Below are positions 46,050 to 58,127 of a DNA stretch of 64,000 nucleotides, piece by piece. Position numbers and translations under genes: made by a program. The notes under the pieces are model-generated. The model was not told the origin of the DNA. It was given only the letters and a program-made list of their open reading frames with translations, and did no database searches. The number at the start of each line of letters is the position of its first letter. Position 1 is the stretch's first letter. Location of the stretch: contig NC_084607.1 in NCBI RefSeq assembly GCF_033807715.1, positions 15,920,941 to 15,984,940 on the forward strand, given 5' to 3'. This DNA is from Cololabis saira (lineage: Eukaryota > Chordata > Actinopteri > Beloniformes > Belonidae).

Positions 46050-46757
46050 GCATATTTTCATATCAATTGAAAGTTTATTCCATCTGTGTGCAGCATTGTA
46101 GCTAAATGCATTTCTGACCCTGTTTGGTTCTAACTCTCAGTTCTACGAGCCGACAACCTCATAAAGATCACAAACTTACTTGGTTTATACTCTACAAAAA
46201 GATCAGAAATGTATTATAGCCCCATATTGTTCATTGATCTGTAAACTAACAACAACACTTTAAAGTCTGTTTTGGTTGCCAGTGTAAAGATCTTATCTCA
46301 GGAGTAATGTGCTCAGTTTTTTAGTTCTTGTTAGAACTCTGGCAGAAGCGTAGTTAAGTATGCAGGACACAAAGGCAAGGATGAGCTTCTCTAAATCTGC
46401 TCTGGACATCTGATCTCTGATATTTGTTTAAGGTGATAAAAAGCCCTTTGTTCCAGCCTTGATGTGGCTGCTGAAGCTTACCTGGGTTTTTATCTGGAGC
46501 CCTCTGGACTAAAGCTGGACATCAACAATTCTTTCTGTTCTGTTACCAGATAGAATGATTTCTGTCCTGTCTTATTTAAATTTAAGAAACTTTATCGGAT
46601 CCAGTTATTCACTTGCTGGAAGCACTGACAGAGTAAGTCTAATGGACCTCTCATTGTTCATGTAGTAATTGCTCGGGGGTCATGTTCTGGGTCTCTGGAA
46701 AGCATCTAAAGAAAATTCGTACTGTAACAGATGCTATAGAAATAAAAATGAATTAAA
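46050..46757 (+). repeat. Long teleost dispersed repeat ending in an A-rich tail
   Basis: The text gttccatctgtgtgcagcat... (read with small changes), cagtgtaaagatctt, ggagtaatgtgctcag, gatgagcttctctaaatctg and atttctgtcctgtctta matches in order a long repeat frequent in fish genomes. At 46672 it runs into the tgctcgggggtcatgttctg end also present at 14726. Stops in all frames show that it is non-coding. Confidence 0.6.
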
Positions 46758-47190
46758 CTGAATTTACCATCCATTTGGGGAACGAATAAAGTAAATCTGG
46801 GTGTCGTCATGTATGATCTGACCTATAGGGTAATCATTTAGAGGTTGAATAACAGATAAAGCTTGAAACAACCCTGCAATCTGTCATTTAAAATGATTTT
46901 ACAAAGTTTAATACTTGATCAGTAACAGTGGCCATCACTTGGTTAGAAAGTGCATCAAATAAATTAATCTGTTTGATCTGCACCAACAACACCTTAAAGG
47001 TGTTCCTCTCTGATATGTTAGGAGTCCACAGAAGCTAACCCAATGAACCATCATCCTATGAAACCTTTTATGATGAGCAGACCAGTTGTAGAAACATAAT
47101 CCTGGAAAGAGTCTTGGTGCCAACACACAATTAATTTTCAACAGTAACATTCCCATCATCATTCTTCCTGACAAAATCAAAACAATGGTT
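46758..47190. other. Non-coding DNA between repeats
   Basis: Probably the continuation of the preceding repeat (gggtgtcgtcatgtatgatc). No gene-like signal was seen. Confidence 0.4.
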
Positions 47191-47194
47191 TATT

Positions 47195-47760
47195 AGATTA
47201 GATTAGATTAGATTATCCTTTATTTCTCCTTCAATGGGGAAACTCACTTTGTTCGGCAGCAGTACACTTAAAGGAGCTTGAGGCCGGATTGTGGCAGGAT
47301 TTATGAAAAAAATCTGTATACATTTTAAGTTTTCTAGTAATAATGTCAGATGAAGCGTTCCAAACCCAAAATAATGAGCCCTCTAGTGTATCTCTCCTTT
47401 GCCTTGAACAGGCTGTGTGCTGCAAAATGTGCTGCAATTCGGTCCCGAATTTCCCGCGCTGGGCTGCGGATGTGACGTCACATGACGCTGCATGCGCGTT
47501 CTCCCGTGCCGGCTTCACTGTTGGCTGCAGTACCCCCAACGGCCGTCGTGGTGAAGGGTGGCGCTAGAGAGTCTCATTTCTTAAAAGGAGCCTCAAGCTC
47601 CTTTAACACACACATGCAGGGGTGGGGTAAAAAGGTAAAAAGTAAAAATATATCATTACAAAATATAGCCAGTATATACATTGCAATGGAAATAAAAGTA
47701 GTGTGGAAAAAACAGTGCAAAAAAAGCAGGTAAGATGTGTGTGAGGTAGACAGACAGATA
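47195..47760 (-). repeat. Dispersed retroposon-like repeat, copy 2, split by a TTAA element
   Basis: Starts with gatta units and the stem tccttcaatgggga, then gcagcagtacactta. After the insertion at 47272-47602 it resumes with cacacatgcagggg, attacaaaatat, acagtgcaaaa and gcaggtaag, exactly where copy 1 at 13314-13560 would continue. Confidence 0.75.
47272..47602. mobile_element. TTAA-flanked miniature DNA element (331 bp)
   Basis: The ends are AGGAGCTTGAGGC and GCCTCAAGCTCCT, perfect 13-bp inverted repeats. TTAA flanks both sides (47268-47271 and 47603-47606). TTAA targets are characteristic of piggyBac and Kolobok transposons. The interior is unusually GC- and CpG-rich around 47445-47570 (for example gatgtgacgtcacatgacg) and encodes no transposase. 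The uninterrupted relative at 13381-13400 shows the empty site. Confidence 0.88.
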
Positions 47761-48002
47761 TTGCATAGATATTACACATATGGTTATTGCAATTATAGTT
47801 ATTGTGGTTATTGTGGGTGCTTCTGCCTCACAGCACGTCTTAACTTGTTTTGCAAACTCCACACAAAAAAGGCAATACAAGTAATGGTCTAATGAATTTG
47901 TTTTTTCTTTTCATTTTGTAGTAATTGTAAGATTATTACTGAAATTCTGTCTGTCGATACTTCTTTTAGTAACAAGTAATGTTATTAATAATGTATAATT
48001 AC

Positions 48003-48330
48003 AGCAGCCCGGTGGCTTGGTGATTACCACGCCTGCCTCACAGCAAGATGGTTCCTGCTTTAAATCCCAGCAAGGGCCCTTCTGTTTGGGTTTGCATGTC
48101 CTCCTTTTGCTTGCATGGGTTTTGTCTGGATACTCTGACTTCTTCCAATAATCCAAGAACATGAATGTCAGGTTAATTGGTGGTTTGAAATTGCTTATCA
48201 TTGAGTGTGGTTGTTTGTCTATATGTGGGCCTGTGATGGACTGGTAATCTATCCCGAGTGGACCGCTGCCTTTTACCTGGAGAGAACTGGGACAAATTCC
48301 AGCAGATACTTGTGACTATAAATAGGAGTA
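48003..48330 (+). repeat. Ubiquitous teleost dispersed repeat, near full-length copy (plus)
   Basis: Reads gcccggtggcttggtgatta, gcctgcctcacagcaagat, tttgcatgtcctccttttgc, aggttaattggtggtttgaa, ggcctgtgatggactggtaa and ends near aggagtaagctgatacag. It is the same family as 44650-44960 and 45728-45860 in the opposite orientation. Confidence 0.8.
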
Positions 48331-51300
48331 AGCTGATACAGAAAATATGAGGATTCATTTCTAGTATTGCATTACATCCCAGCACCGATTTGAACCAGGA
48401 CCACAATATTTTTCTTTTTTTGCGGGTTTCATAAAATGAATCCAGATAGAAGGATTCGGGTGTCCTCCTCTCGACATCCTCCTCCATGAGGTCCTGAAGT
48501 GATTCATAAATGCATTTCATTTCTTCTGCCAGTTTTCCTTACTAAAGAGGACACTCTTAACTAAACTATAACTGCCTGGAGAAAGGTTTTTAAGACGTAG
48601 TGAGCCTTTGATAAATGTTTCGGATGAATAACTTAAACTCTTCAGAATTGTTGCAGCCTCATTTCTTACTCGGCTCATAGTTTGGCCAAATCTGTCCTTT
48701 TTTACATTTCTTAACTTGTTATTGATTTTACTGAATTGTTGTAAGAGGACTGGGCCATGTTCAGATAACCAGTGCATTGGTTGAAATGTTCTTATTGTAT
48801 CTAGATTAATTGTCGAGATTTGAAACTACAAAACAGAACAAGAAAAAAGTGTGATATTTACAAACAGCTCCAGGAAATGGGTTCTGGTTCGTTCTTGTGG
48901 TTGGTTCAAACCCAGATGGCTGGAGTCTTGGTGCTGAGGACCAGAACAATGTTTGGGCTGACACTACATACAATTTCTTGTTAGTGTTTCCAGAAACTCA
49001 TGGAGTCTAAAGGTGAACCTTCTGTTGGAAAGCTGCACCAGCAGCATACCAACATTATGACTGAGGCAAACCAATTAGTTTGATTGGCAACGTCTGAACT
49101 GGAAAATGCATGCTGTGGACAATTAAGTCCAACCTAAAATTCGGACGCGATAAAACAAGTCTCATTTGCCTGCAGAAGATCATCCCTAAAGTTAAAATCT
49201 ATTCAATTTCAAAAGTTATCCAATGGTTGATTGGGTATTTCTTCAGAAAAAAAAAAAATCACCTGCTGGTGAAGAAGGATGGATGATGACACATTTCAGT
49301 TTATTTATAGTCCACAAACCGTCATTGTTTTAAGATTATATAAATAACATTTAATAGAAATCTGTCAAGGGGTAAAAAGATATATTAACCTGGATTCAAA
49401 TTTGGAACAAAAAGGAAATCCAATACACTCTCAGATATGTGAATTTATTTCAAAAGACTGCGTGCACCCAACCGTCAGACACCTGATGAGCAGAGGAGCC
49501 CTCTGTTCTCCAAGCCCTCTGCTCCTGCCACAGTTACTAGGAAACCAGAGGCTTGTGGAGCTGGTTCTCGAGGCTGTGGAGGTGCAACAAAGCAGCAATT
49601 TGAAAAGCAACTGGTAACTTGATTATGATAAGTGAAGCACTGGGGTTAAATGCTAAAGACTGTCCAACCCTATTCGAAAAATAACTGCACTATACTGTTT
49701 GCTATTACCGCTACAGTGACATTTATGCACGTGCTGCTTCCTGCAGTCCTAAGTTTCAATGACAATGAAGAGATTTCATTTTACATAAAATCTCATTGTG
49801 GCCAGTAAAACTGGAGCGGGTTAGTGTCAATTTGCTCATAAAAAACACTTCTAACATTGTAAATTGATGTCATCTTTGCTGTGATGAATGTGTCCACACT
49901 CCGAATGACCTCACTTACCAGCTTCGACTCATAAACAGCAAAGGAGCCTTTTTGTGCATGAAAGCTGGATCCCCCAGCTATACATCAGACAATTCATCTT
50001 CCAAAAATGGTACAGCAGCCACGATGGGATGATATATCACCCAGGTATAACTCTTTTCGCTACATTCCATATGTGTTGTCGCATTTGCTTGACGTTATTC
50101 ATGTGTTGTTGCGGTAGTTCTGTGGTGTTCTAAGGTTTTCTTGATCATCTTCTTCAAAGAGACTGCTCTGACAGTGTGGTTCCTCTGGCTCCCGCCTTTC
50201 GGTTTGGCAGAGGAGCTTTTGCTTGGCGAAAAACTTTGAGCTGGCGGTTTGTCTAATCGTGTAGCTTTTTTTTTTTTTTCCTTGGCATCACGAAGCTGCT
50301 AAGAGGTCATCAGAGTGAAATATCAGCTCCACCTTCAAGATGGAAGTAGGGATTCTGACGGCTGCAGATCTACCAGAGAAAAGCTTCAGGGTTTGGCAGC
50401 AGAGCTCTTTCAGTTCAGCCCACCTCCTCCTGCTGCCAAACAGATGCTCTGGAAATGAAGGAGTGTACACAGATGGGCTTGTGGCTGTCAATCAGACCTT
50501 CATGATATTTGCTCATTGAGCTGAGTATTTCCGGAAATGTCATTTCTAAAAAAAAACAAACTCAAGAGGGTTCTGGATGGGTGACATTAGGGAAAAGTCA
50601 CAGGGTTTATGAAGATGATTGTGTAAGGTGGTTATTATTTGTCCTTGACGTGATCATTCCCTGCATGTGACGATGATCGGATCAGGCTTCAATGTCAACG
50701 TTTTGGCATCAACTCATTTTACTAACGTTAATCACTCATGTCTTACCTTCACAAATTTCACTGGCAGCCTGAAACAAAGCTTAAAATATTCATAATGTCA
50801 TAGAATTATTAATGCAAAGTAGCCTCTGGGGGGGAATTTGTAGTTTACTGGTGTCATTAAAACACTTTCTGTTCATCAGCAGTGAAAAATGCCAGAAAAT
50901 GATCTTTGAAACCACTGTGGACTGTCTTTTATTGCTTTGTGTCTTGTGTGGTGGTGTTCCTTAAATTGCTCAAGTGCTTACAAGTGCTTTTTTCTTTTCT
51001 CACCTTCTATGATGCGTTGATGTGTGAATTTAGAGCAGAGAAACTGCATTTGAAGTGGAGAAAAATACTCCCTTGGATACAGCCTGGATCCTTGCTCAGA
51101 GGGAAGATAATTACGTGTGTTCGGTGTGTACATTTACTGGTCATCGTATACAATAACACAAACACTAGACCACACTACTAAGATTGCAAACAATAAAATA
51201 TAATAGAAATAGAATAGAAAGCCTTTATTATCATTATAATAATATAATGAGATTAAGCAGCAGCTCCATAAAAGTGCACCCATGTAAAAGGCTATACAAT

Positions 51301-53990
51301 ACAAACTTATGAAGGACAAAGCTGCCGTAGCTCCCAGGTTGATCTATAACTGTCCACTTGTTTTTTTTTCTCCAATACAGCAGTTTAAGATTTATAGATA
51401 ATCAATGTCAGATATGTCAGTGAAATATTGAGGACGCAAAGCTGCACTTCTGTTGTTTAGCTTCTCCTCCGAGGACGTGCACTCTGACTCACACTCACTA
51501 ACAGTGGGGGAGGAAGATGGAGTGAAACCTCTTTATTTGAACTTGATCTTTCTTGCATTGGTATGCTATTCTAGTCTAGTGTCTAAGCTTGTTAACTACA
51601 AAATACTGTTGCACAGCATGCAAATGGGGTTTTGTCGAAGAGAGGTCTCACCTTTTGAAGGCAAACAAAGTTTGTGTGTGTGTGAATTGCATGTTTCTCT
51701 ATTGGATGATCTTGTCTTACTGTTTACTGAGATAATTAGCAGACGGTAGATAATTTGGAATATTCTTGTCGGGATGCAAAATTTAGTCATTTCATTGGCT
51801 TGGTTTTCAAAATGCACTCTTTAAAGAGACAAATAATTCTCCTAGAAGTCTTTCCTCCCTGTGTACATTAGAGGAAGAAACCCCTGGTCTACATTTTAAG
51901 CATGTCAGCCAGTTTAGTTGTTTTGTATGATGTGGTAGAAACTCCCTGTGGTGTGGATTTGGGGTTTTGTAATGTTGCAGACATTTTACTTACACAAAAG
52001 GGAATTCTTCATAAAAGTGAATTATTTTTAATGCTGAAAAATCAGCAAAACACTGAGCTGGTGGCTGGCATCGTGTTCTTCAGTCTCTGAGCGTTGGATG
52101 AACCCTTTGGTTAGTTGGCAAATTATTTCAGAAGATATTAATAACAGCAGGACGCACAGCATGCCTGATTCTCTCAAAGTTTTGCAGATATTGAAGCACA
52201 TTCCCCCAAGTGTGTGTGTGGTGCCGTGTCCCCCTCCCTTTGCTGTTTGTGGTAATAACAGCCGGGCGTGTTTTTGAATGATTCATAGCAGAATACTAAT
52301 GAGACACGCTGCAGATGTCTCAGAGAATCCACGCTGTGCCCTTTGGGTGTCACTCAGAGCTCGGGGATGTTGGTCACCTGCACTTACTGCTCCACTGACT
52401 TCATGAAAAAAAGATGATGCATTTAACTCTGAAATTTCCCATTTAAACCAGGCTTAATTCAACCTTGGTAACTTTGTGCGTTGCCATGGTATTCTGTGAC
52501 ACTTTAGCGTGATTGAAAGCAATATGGAGATTGAACTGGAAGAGGTAATTGTTTCTGCAGATGTTCCACAATAGATGAGGGTAGAAGAAGGTCTAACAAA
52601 GGAAGGTCACAGGGAGAGGAAACATCAGTGCTCTGCTGCGGAGGGCGGCCGGGGAGCCGACTAATAACAGTGGGGAGCAGGGCTGGCCTTCAAAATGCAC
52701 CTCATTGCTCTCTTCTTCTCCCCATTTCCTTCTTTGCACTCTCTCTCTCTCGTCTTTCCTTGTTTCATCTTCACGGTCGGATGTACCTGATGCTGCCTGG
52801 GAATCATAGTATGAGTCGGTATTGATTTCTCTTTCCTCTTCTCTTGTGGTGGGTGTTTGACACAGGGGTTGAGTGACACACAAAGCTTTGCTGTGGGCCC
52901 ATTATTCCTTTTCAGCATCCTTAGTCAGGTTCAGCCTATCATATAACAAGAATCCTCTTTTTTTTTCTATGTGTGCTGCCCTTCTGAAAAGAGACCTTCT
53001 GAATTCTGACATTATTGATGTCGGGCTGAACCCACAGGTCCAGCGGGCTGTGATAGGAGCAGCGGGACTAACTGAAATCACAGTAAAATCTTTTAAATAA
53101 GGAAGAAAAATATCCTAGTGATTATTTAATCTGTGTATGTTTAACAGCGGAGCAATGAAGCCGAATAAGGCTAGAGGTAACATTACTTGAAAGAGGGTAA
53201 GTTGCTGCTAAGTGCTGCTAATCATCAGTCCTTGACAAGTTTACCAACACACAGATGAGTTTTTGAGACCGCCGTAAATACAGATGTTGCTCGCCTCAAA
53301 AACCCAGCTGTGTGTTTACAGCTTTCACGACAGTTGCCAGTCGTTACAGCATATTTACCTCAAGGTCAGACCATGCTTACCTCAGAGAAATGCAAAACAA
53401 CCAAGAGCTGCATGCCAGACCCTACAGGTCTCATGAAGTATACATGTATCAAAGCCCATGACAGCAAAGACAAACTAAGGAGTGGACTCATAGTACTCTA
53501 GAAATGACACATCTGTTACATGAGTTATTGATTTATCTACGAGTTTACATCCATTCTGTACATCAGAAGACACAGAAAACCGACTGCCAGCTTTTCTGCC
53601 TCGTTAGTAATGTTTGATGGGCGGTTGGACTTTGAGGACTCAACCAGCTGTTTCAGAAGTATGAAGGTTCACCTGAATCTGGGGATTCAGCGACGCGTTC
53701 AGTCTTAATGAGACCTTCTCCTCATTTCTTGTAACTGCAATTTTGTGCCCCTTTATTGCTGTCATATATGTAAATGGGTGCAAATATTTCAAAAAGTTAA
53801 CCTTATTCTACATGTCTGAATAATGTGCAGTACTTTACGTTTACATTTATGTCATAAGAAGCAGTCTGTTATTACGTTTGCATTTGAAAAGAAGTGAAAC
53901 CACTTTGATCCCTTTTGTTTTGACAAACTTCTTGTAACAATAAATAGTCCTTCTTTGCGACAGATAAACATATGTTTTCAATTTCAGAGG
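48331..53990. other. Non-coding DNA, no secure gene
   Basis: At 51195-51290 (minus) there is a short retroposon end with taataaaggctttctattc. Two consecutive minus open frames at 48777-48517 and 48520-48173 do not resemble any protein I know. Around 52520-52860 a locally GC-rich patch also lacks recognisable exons. Otherwise nothing was seen. Confidence 0.5.
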
Positions 53991-54072
53991 TATTTCTTTG
54001 CATTGTTTTTTTTTTAAATGTATTTCTGGCAGGATTTCTGTTTGTTTGTGAGGAATCTGTGGGGGGTGTTAG

Positions 54073-54350
54073 TGTTATCGCCCCCCTACCCTTCTGCAGC
54101 ATCTTTTTGCAGATGTTGAAGGATTCCTGCCTCCTGCGGTAGTACAGTTGGCTCTGTCTTTTCCAGCATCTGTGTTGGCAGTCCTGTCCAGTCTATCATC
54201 CAGCTGCACTCCCAGGTATTTGAAAGTCTGTACTATCCCCTGCGGCGCCCCCCCTGTTCTGCTGACCACAGTGTCAGACCTACAGTCCCCCAGCCGCACA
54301 TACTGCGGTCTGCCTGTAAGGTAGTCTCTGATCCAGTCCACCAAGTGTGA
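54073..54350 (-). mobile_element. Truncated non-LTR reverse transcriptase fragment with internal deletion
   Basis: The minus strand encodes WIRDYLTGRPQYVRLGDC, TGGAPQGIVQTFKYLGVQ and LDDRLD, then ends in LQKGRGAITLTPP after a frameshift. In related LINE polymerases the APQG box and FKYLG box are separated by roughly 100 residues that include the catalytic Asp-Asp motif. Here they are directly fused, so the active site is missing. Confidence 0.85.
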
Positions 54351-54356
54351 GTCTAC

Positions 54357-55312
54357 CGGTGCGTCCGAAATGCCATATTAAAGTATATACTAAAAAGTAT
54401 ACTTAAATTCGGCACACTTTTGAGTAAATATCCGTAGTGTGCATTAATTCGGACGTACTATTAAGAGCGCACACGTCACTTCCTGCCGTAGGGAGGGGGG
54501 GGGGGGGGGGGGTTGTTACCATGGTAACCTGTCACAGCAGCGGTAGCAGCGCTCCGCTCCGCTCTTTCCCGTTTATTCTGGCCGAAACAAGATGAGATTA
54601 CATAATACCATTATATACGAATATTATAATAATTAATATTATATAATAATAGGTTCCGTTCAGAAAAACTGCATTTAGTCATAAAGCACTATCCATAAAG
54701 GGTAGTGCGTTATGGATTTCTATACCTGTACACATAAGGGAATGCCCCTCTTTAACAACTGTTAAAAACCAGATAAAAATGTGGCTCAGAGGTCAACAAA
54801 TGTGTACACACACTTAATGTGTGTTTGGGCCTCCTCCTACCTACTAACTTTTTTTTTATCATTCTCATTTTACTAATTTTACTTGTCTTTACTAATTGTA
54901 CTTGTCTTTGTTTCTGTTTTCTTTTTCTTATTGCACCTTACCTGCCTATATTGGACTACAGATGGAAACTAGCCTTGTGCTACAATCTGGCACATTTACA
55001 TATGTATATATGTTCATCAATGTGCATTGTCCTCAGAAATAAATAAAGCAAGTAAAATAAAGTAATATTATTATACTTAATATTATACTTATAACATATA
55101 CGTATCACTTAGCAACCAAACACCGCTGCATTGCATTATGGGAAGTTTCTGCTCAGCTAGTGTCCATCAATCCACACTAAAAAAATTCTCCGGAATGAGT
55201 ATGGATAGAGCATACTATTCAGTACGTTCTAATGTTTCGGACGCACTAAAAAATCTCGCACACTCATTTTGCATACTCATTAGGGTGGAAGTATGTGATT
55301 TCAGACGCAGCC
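54357..55312. mobile_element. DNA element with inverted ends, interrupted by a LINE 3' end
   Basis: The left end ggtgcgtccgaaat and the right end atttcagacgcagcc are imperfect inverted repeats (12 of 15 positions). Internal copies such as tttcggacgcac at 55239 repeat the terminal motif. TAC flanks both sides (54354-54356 and 55313-55315), a possible 3-bp target duplication. A G run lies at about 54494-54512. The superfamily was not assigned. Confidence 0.6.
54653..55067 (+). mobile_element. 5'-truncated LINE 3' end nested in the DNA element
   Basis: Positions 54653-54817 encode VPFRKTAFSHKALSIKGSAL, WISIPVHIRECPSLTTV and KNQIKMWLRGQQ before a stop. This is the conserved extreme C-terminus of many LINE polymerases (the LWxSxPxxI...SLxxFKxxxKxxL pattern). 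A T-rich 3' region and a tail with aataaataaagc follow. The ends are approximate. Confidence 0.75.
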
Positions 55313-57497
55313 TACTACTCCCATCTCTGTCAGTTTGCCCCAATGGAGAGCAGGCTGGATGGTCTTAAAGGTGATGGAGCAAACTGCTGTTGCCTCTGTC
55401 CAAGTGTCCAACAGAAAAAGCTTGTCCGAAAAAGGCTCGTGCAACAGGACAGTGCTTCCATGCACATCAGGAAATATATATATTAGGACACCTGGAATGA
55501 GAAAAGGGAAATCAAGGTTTTGGATTGGCCCATGTGGTGTTGGGTGTGGTGTGGGCTCAGCTGCAGGGAGAGCTGTGGAGCAGCTCAGGTGATGAAGGCA
55601 GCAGAGTGGGCCAGCTGCATCCACTCTACTAATCACCATCACTCCTTAAAATCAGTGGCAGCTGGCGGCGGGGCTGCTAGCCCCCTCCTGTGTGCGGCTA
55701 CAAACCCTGAGGAGGGTGGTGTCAAGAAACTGTTGGAAAAGCTCATCCAGATCTACACGCTATTGACTTGTGGAGTACTTAGTGTTGCCTACCTATTGCT
55801 TGTTCTTTTTACCTTAATTTTTGTTAAATAAATGATATAAGAACAGTTGTATATGTTTGCTCGTCTGAGGTTGCATTTGACTTATGCTAGGACCCACTGT
55901 GATCAGGTAATTATTTGTGGGGGAAAAAAAGAAGCATACTATGTTTTTGTGTTTATGTCATAGTTCTGTTTTTTATGTGACAAAGCTAATCTGTTTTTCA
56001 AAAATATGTTCCTGCTTTGTATTTGAGTGTAGGAGATGAACAAAATGAATTAATCAAGTTAATTGCAGAACATTTGACAGCCTTTTCTGTGGATGAATCA
56101 TCTTTGCCTATTCTTTTATAGAGAATACCTGCTTTGTTTTTTTTTTGTTTTTTTTATAAACGCTAAAAGTTGAATACCTTCAAAGATAAATAAAATGAGA
56201 GCTTGGTCCATAAATCGACCGAGTCTGGTTGCACATTATGTCTGTGTTTATGCTGATAAGTTGCAAGCAATTACAGTGCTGGCAGGATAAAGACATCTTT
56301 CTGAGACGATTTGCGAGCATTGTTGCCATGGCACCCTTTATCCAGTGAAGGACTGGAACGCATGAAGTCAAGATGCCGTGGATCTTAAGCTGTGATGACA
56401 TTTGATAGACCGACAGATTAAGAATGGATGAAAATAATTGTGTGGATGAGTTTTCCTGCCAGCCAAACATCTCTGGAAAGCGCCCTCTTCTTTAACATGC
56501 TGTTAACTTCCTGTTGCTTTGAATTAACGTCACACCAGCCAACCAGCATTATGAACTCAATTCACTGCTGACCCCTTAAATGCGAGGTCCTGTCAGGGTC
56601 TGTTGAAAATCAGCCTGAACACCTTAACCACTTGTCCTCGTCGCATGTTCATAACTGTTTCTGCGAGTTCAACAGAGGCTGTTGTCTCTGTTTTCTTTCC
56701 ATGATGCTTTTTTTTTTTACATATTCCTGGTTTTGAACAGCTTGCCCGGGTTTAGCTTTGCACCTGTGTGTCATTCACCAGCAGTTGCAGCCGTCTTTTG
56801 CTGTCATTATCATAATCATCATTTTACTGTCCGACACATAACGACTTCGATAGAAGTGAAGATTAAAATGTGTAGCAGAGGAGAAAAGAGAGGAAAACGC
56901 ACTGTTTTTTGTATATATGAGTAGTGGGTAAGTCTGCACGCATGCGTCCGCATATTATGCCTGGGATTAAATGGGGTAATTGTGTGTCTTTCTGTCGACA
57001 GGATGCTTTGCTGAAGCTGTCTTGTCCATGTGCAGCGTAACATCAGCAGAGGCGAGGATGCTTAAGTTCTTATTTCTCTCACTTATTGCCTGTCACAGAC
57101 ATCCGGAAATCAGATTTACTAACCCGCTGCAATTCACGTCTCGCGACAGAGACATGGTTTGTTGTAAATCCGGCATGCCGGCCCATTCATTTCGGTCGCA
57201 TCTCATTGATTTTCAATCACTTTCACCGTGACAACTTCAGAAGATTCCAGATTTTTATTCTGGTTTATCCTCAAGCTTGACCAAAAGTGGGTGTGTGGTT
57301 GCACAACAGCAGCATTGCTCTGCATTATTGATCTGAAGCCTTGTTTATCATTGAACAGACAGGGGAGCACTTGTATTATAATCCAGACATATCAAGCAGA
57401 ACTCCCTGTACTTTATTGTGTCAAGGATAATGCCCGACGAGGTGTACATTAACATAAATATATGGACGACGCGGGGGCGTGAACCGTCCGACGCTCC
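55313..57497. other. Non-coding DNA, possible unclassified repeat at 55320-55840
   Basis: Between 55320 and 55840 there are overlapping open frames on both strands, one ending in a hydrophobic run (YLLLVLFTLIF) before an aataaat signal. I could not relate them to a known gene or element. From 55850 to 57497 nothing was seen. Confidence 0.4.
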
Positions 57498-58127
57498 GCT
57501 TATACCACGGTCATTACCAAAAAACATAAATATTAAATCAGTTATTCATGCTTTAATGTGTTTTCGGGTTGAAATCGTTAGTTTTATAACAAGCCACCGT
57601 TGAGCGGCTGAGTGGACTATTTAATCTCTCGTCTGCAGCTGTTGTAACCTGGTAAGTTACAAAGTTTTTTAACAAGCCAGTTTCCTTGGTAACACCTGAG
57701 GGTCTGACTAATACCTGGAACGATCACATCCCATAAGGTCCTTATGCAACGGACACAGTGTTGACTTCTCCAGTAACTAGGACGGACCTGAGATACGATT
57801 CAGCAACGGGAGATATTCTAGTCCGCTCAGCTCCGCTCGGCTATTTTTTTTTCTCTCCTCTTCTGCATCCCAGTCATCAAAATTGTTAAATTCACCAAAT
57901 AAATTAAAAGAAATGACAAAACCACTCATGTCGCCGTCATGCGGTAGCAGGCTCTTCTTCTCTGAATCTCCGTTGCCGTGGTTACCACCTGGCAGTTGAT
58001 CCAGTGCAATGATATTAAAGATATCAGGCTATTTGACCAAACTTGTTTTCTAGGTGTCAGTTATCACTTTTAATGTACACCTGCCAGCCAATCAAAATCG
58101 ATTATTCACACAGACCGTGGTATAAGC
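57498..58127. mobile_element. Inverted-repeat DNA element (630 bp), superfamily unassigned
   Basis: The left end GCTTATACCACGGTC and the right end GACCGTGGTATAAGC are perfect 15-bp inverted repeats. TCC occurs on both sides (57495-57497 and 58128-58130). The interior has no recognisable transposase. The left boundary is less certain because the preceding bases (gaccgtccgacgctcc-like) are also GC-rich. Confidence 0.7.

Noticed and set aside
48173..48777. Two adjoining minus frames of 86 and 115 codons
   Set aside because: No recognisable domain, no splice logic, and the second runs into the dispersed repeat at 48003-48330.
55301..55831. Overlapping frames of about 100 codons on both strands, one with a hydrophobic tail
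   Set aside because: Possibly part of an unknown repeat, but neither strand gives a recognisable protein, so no gene was called.
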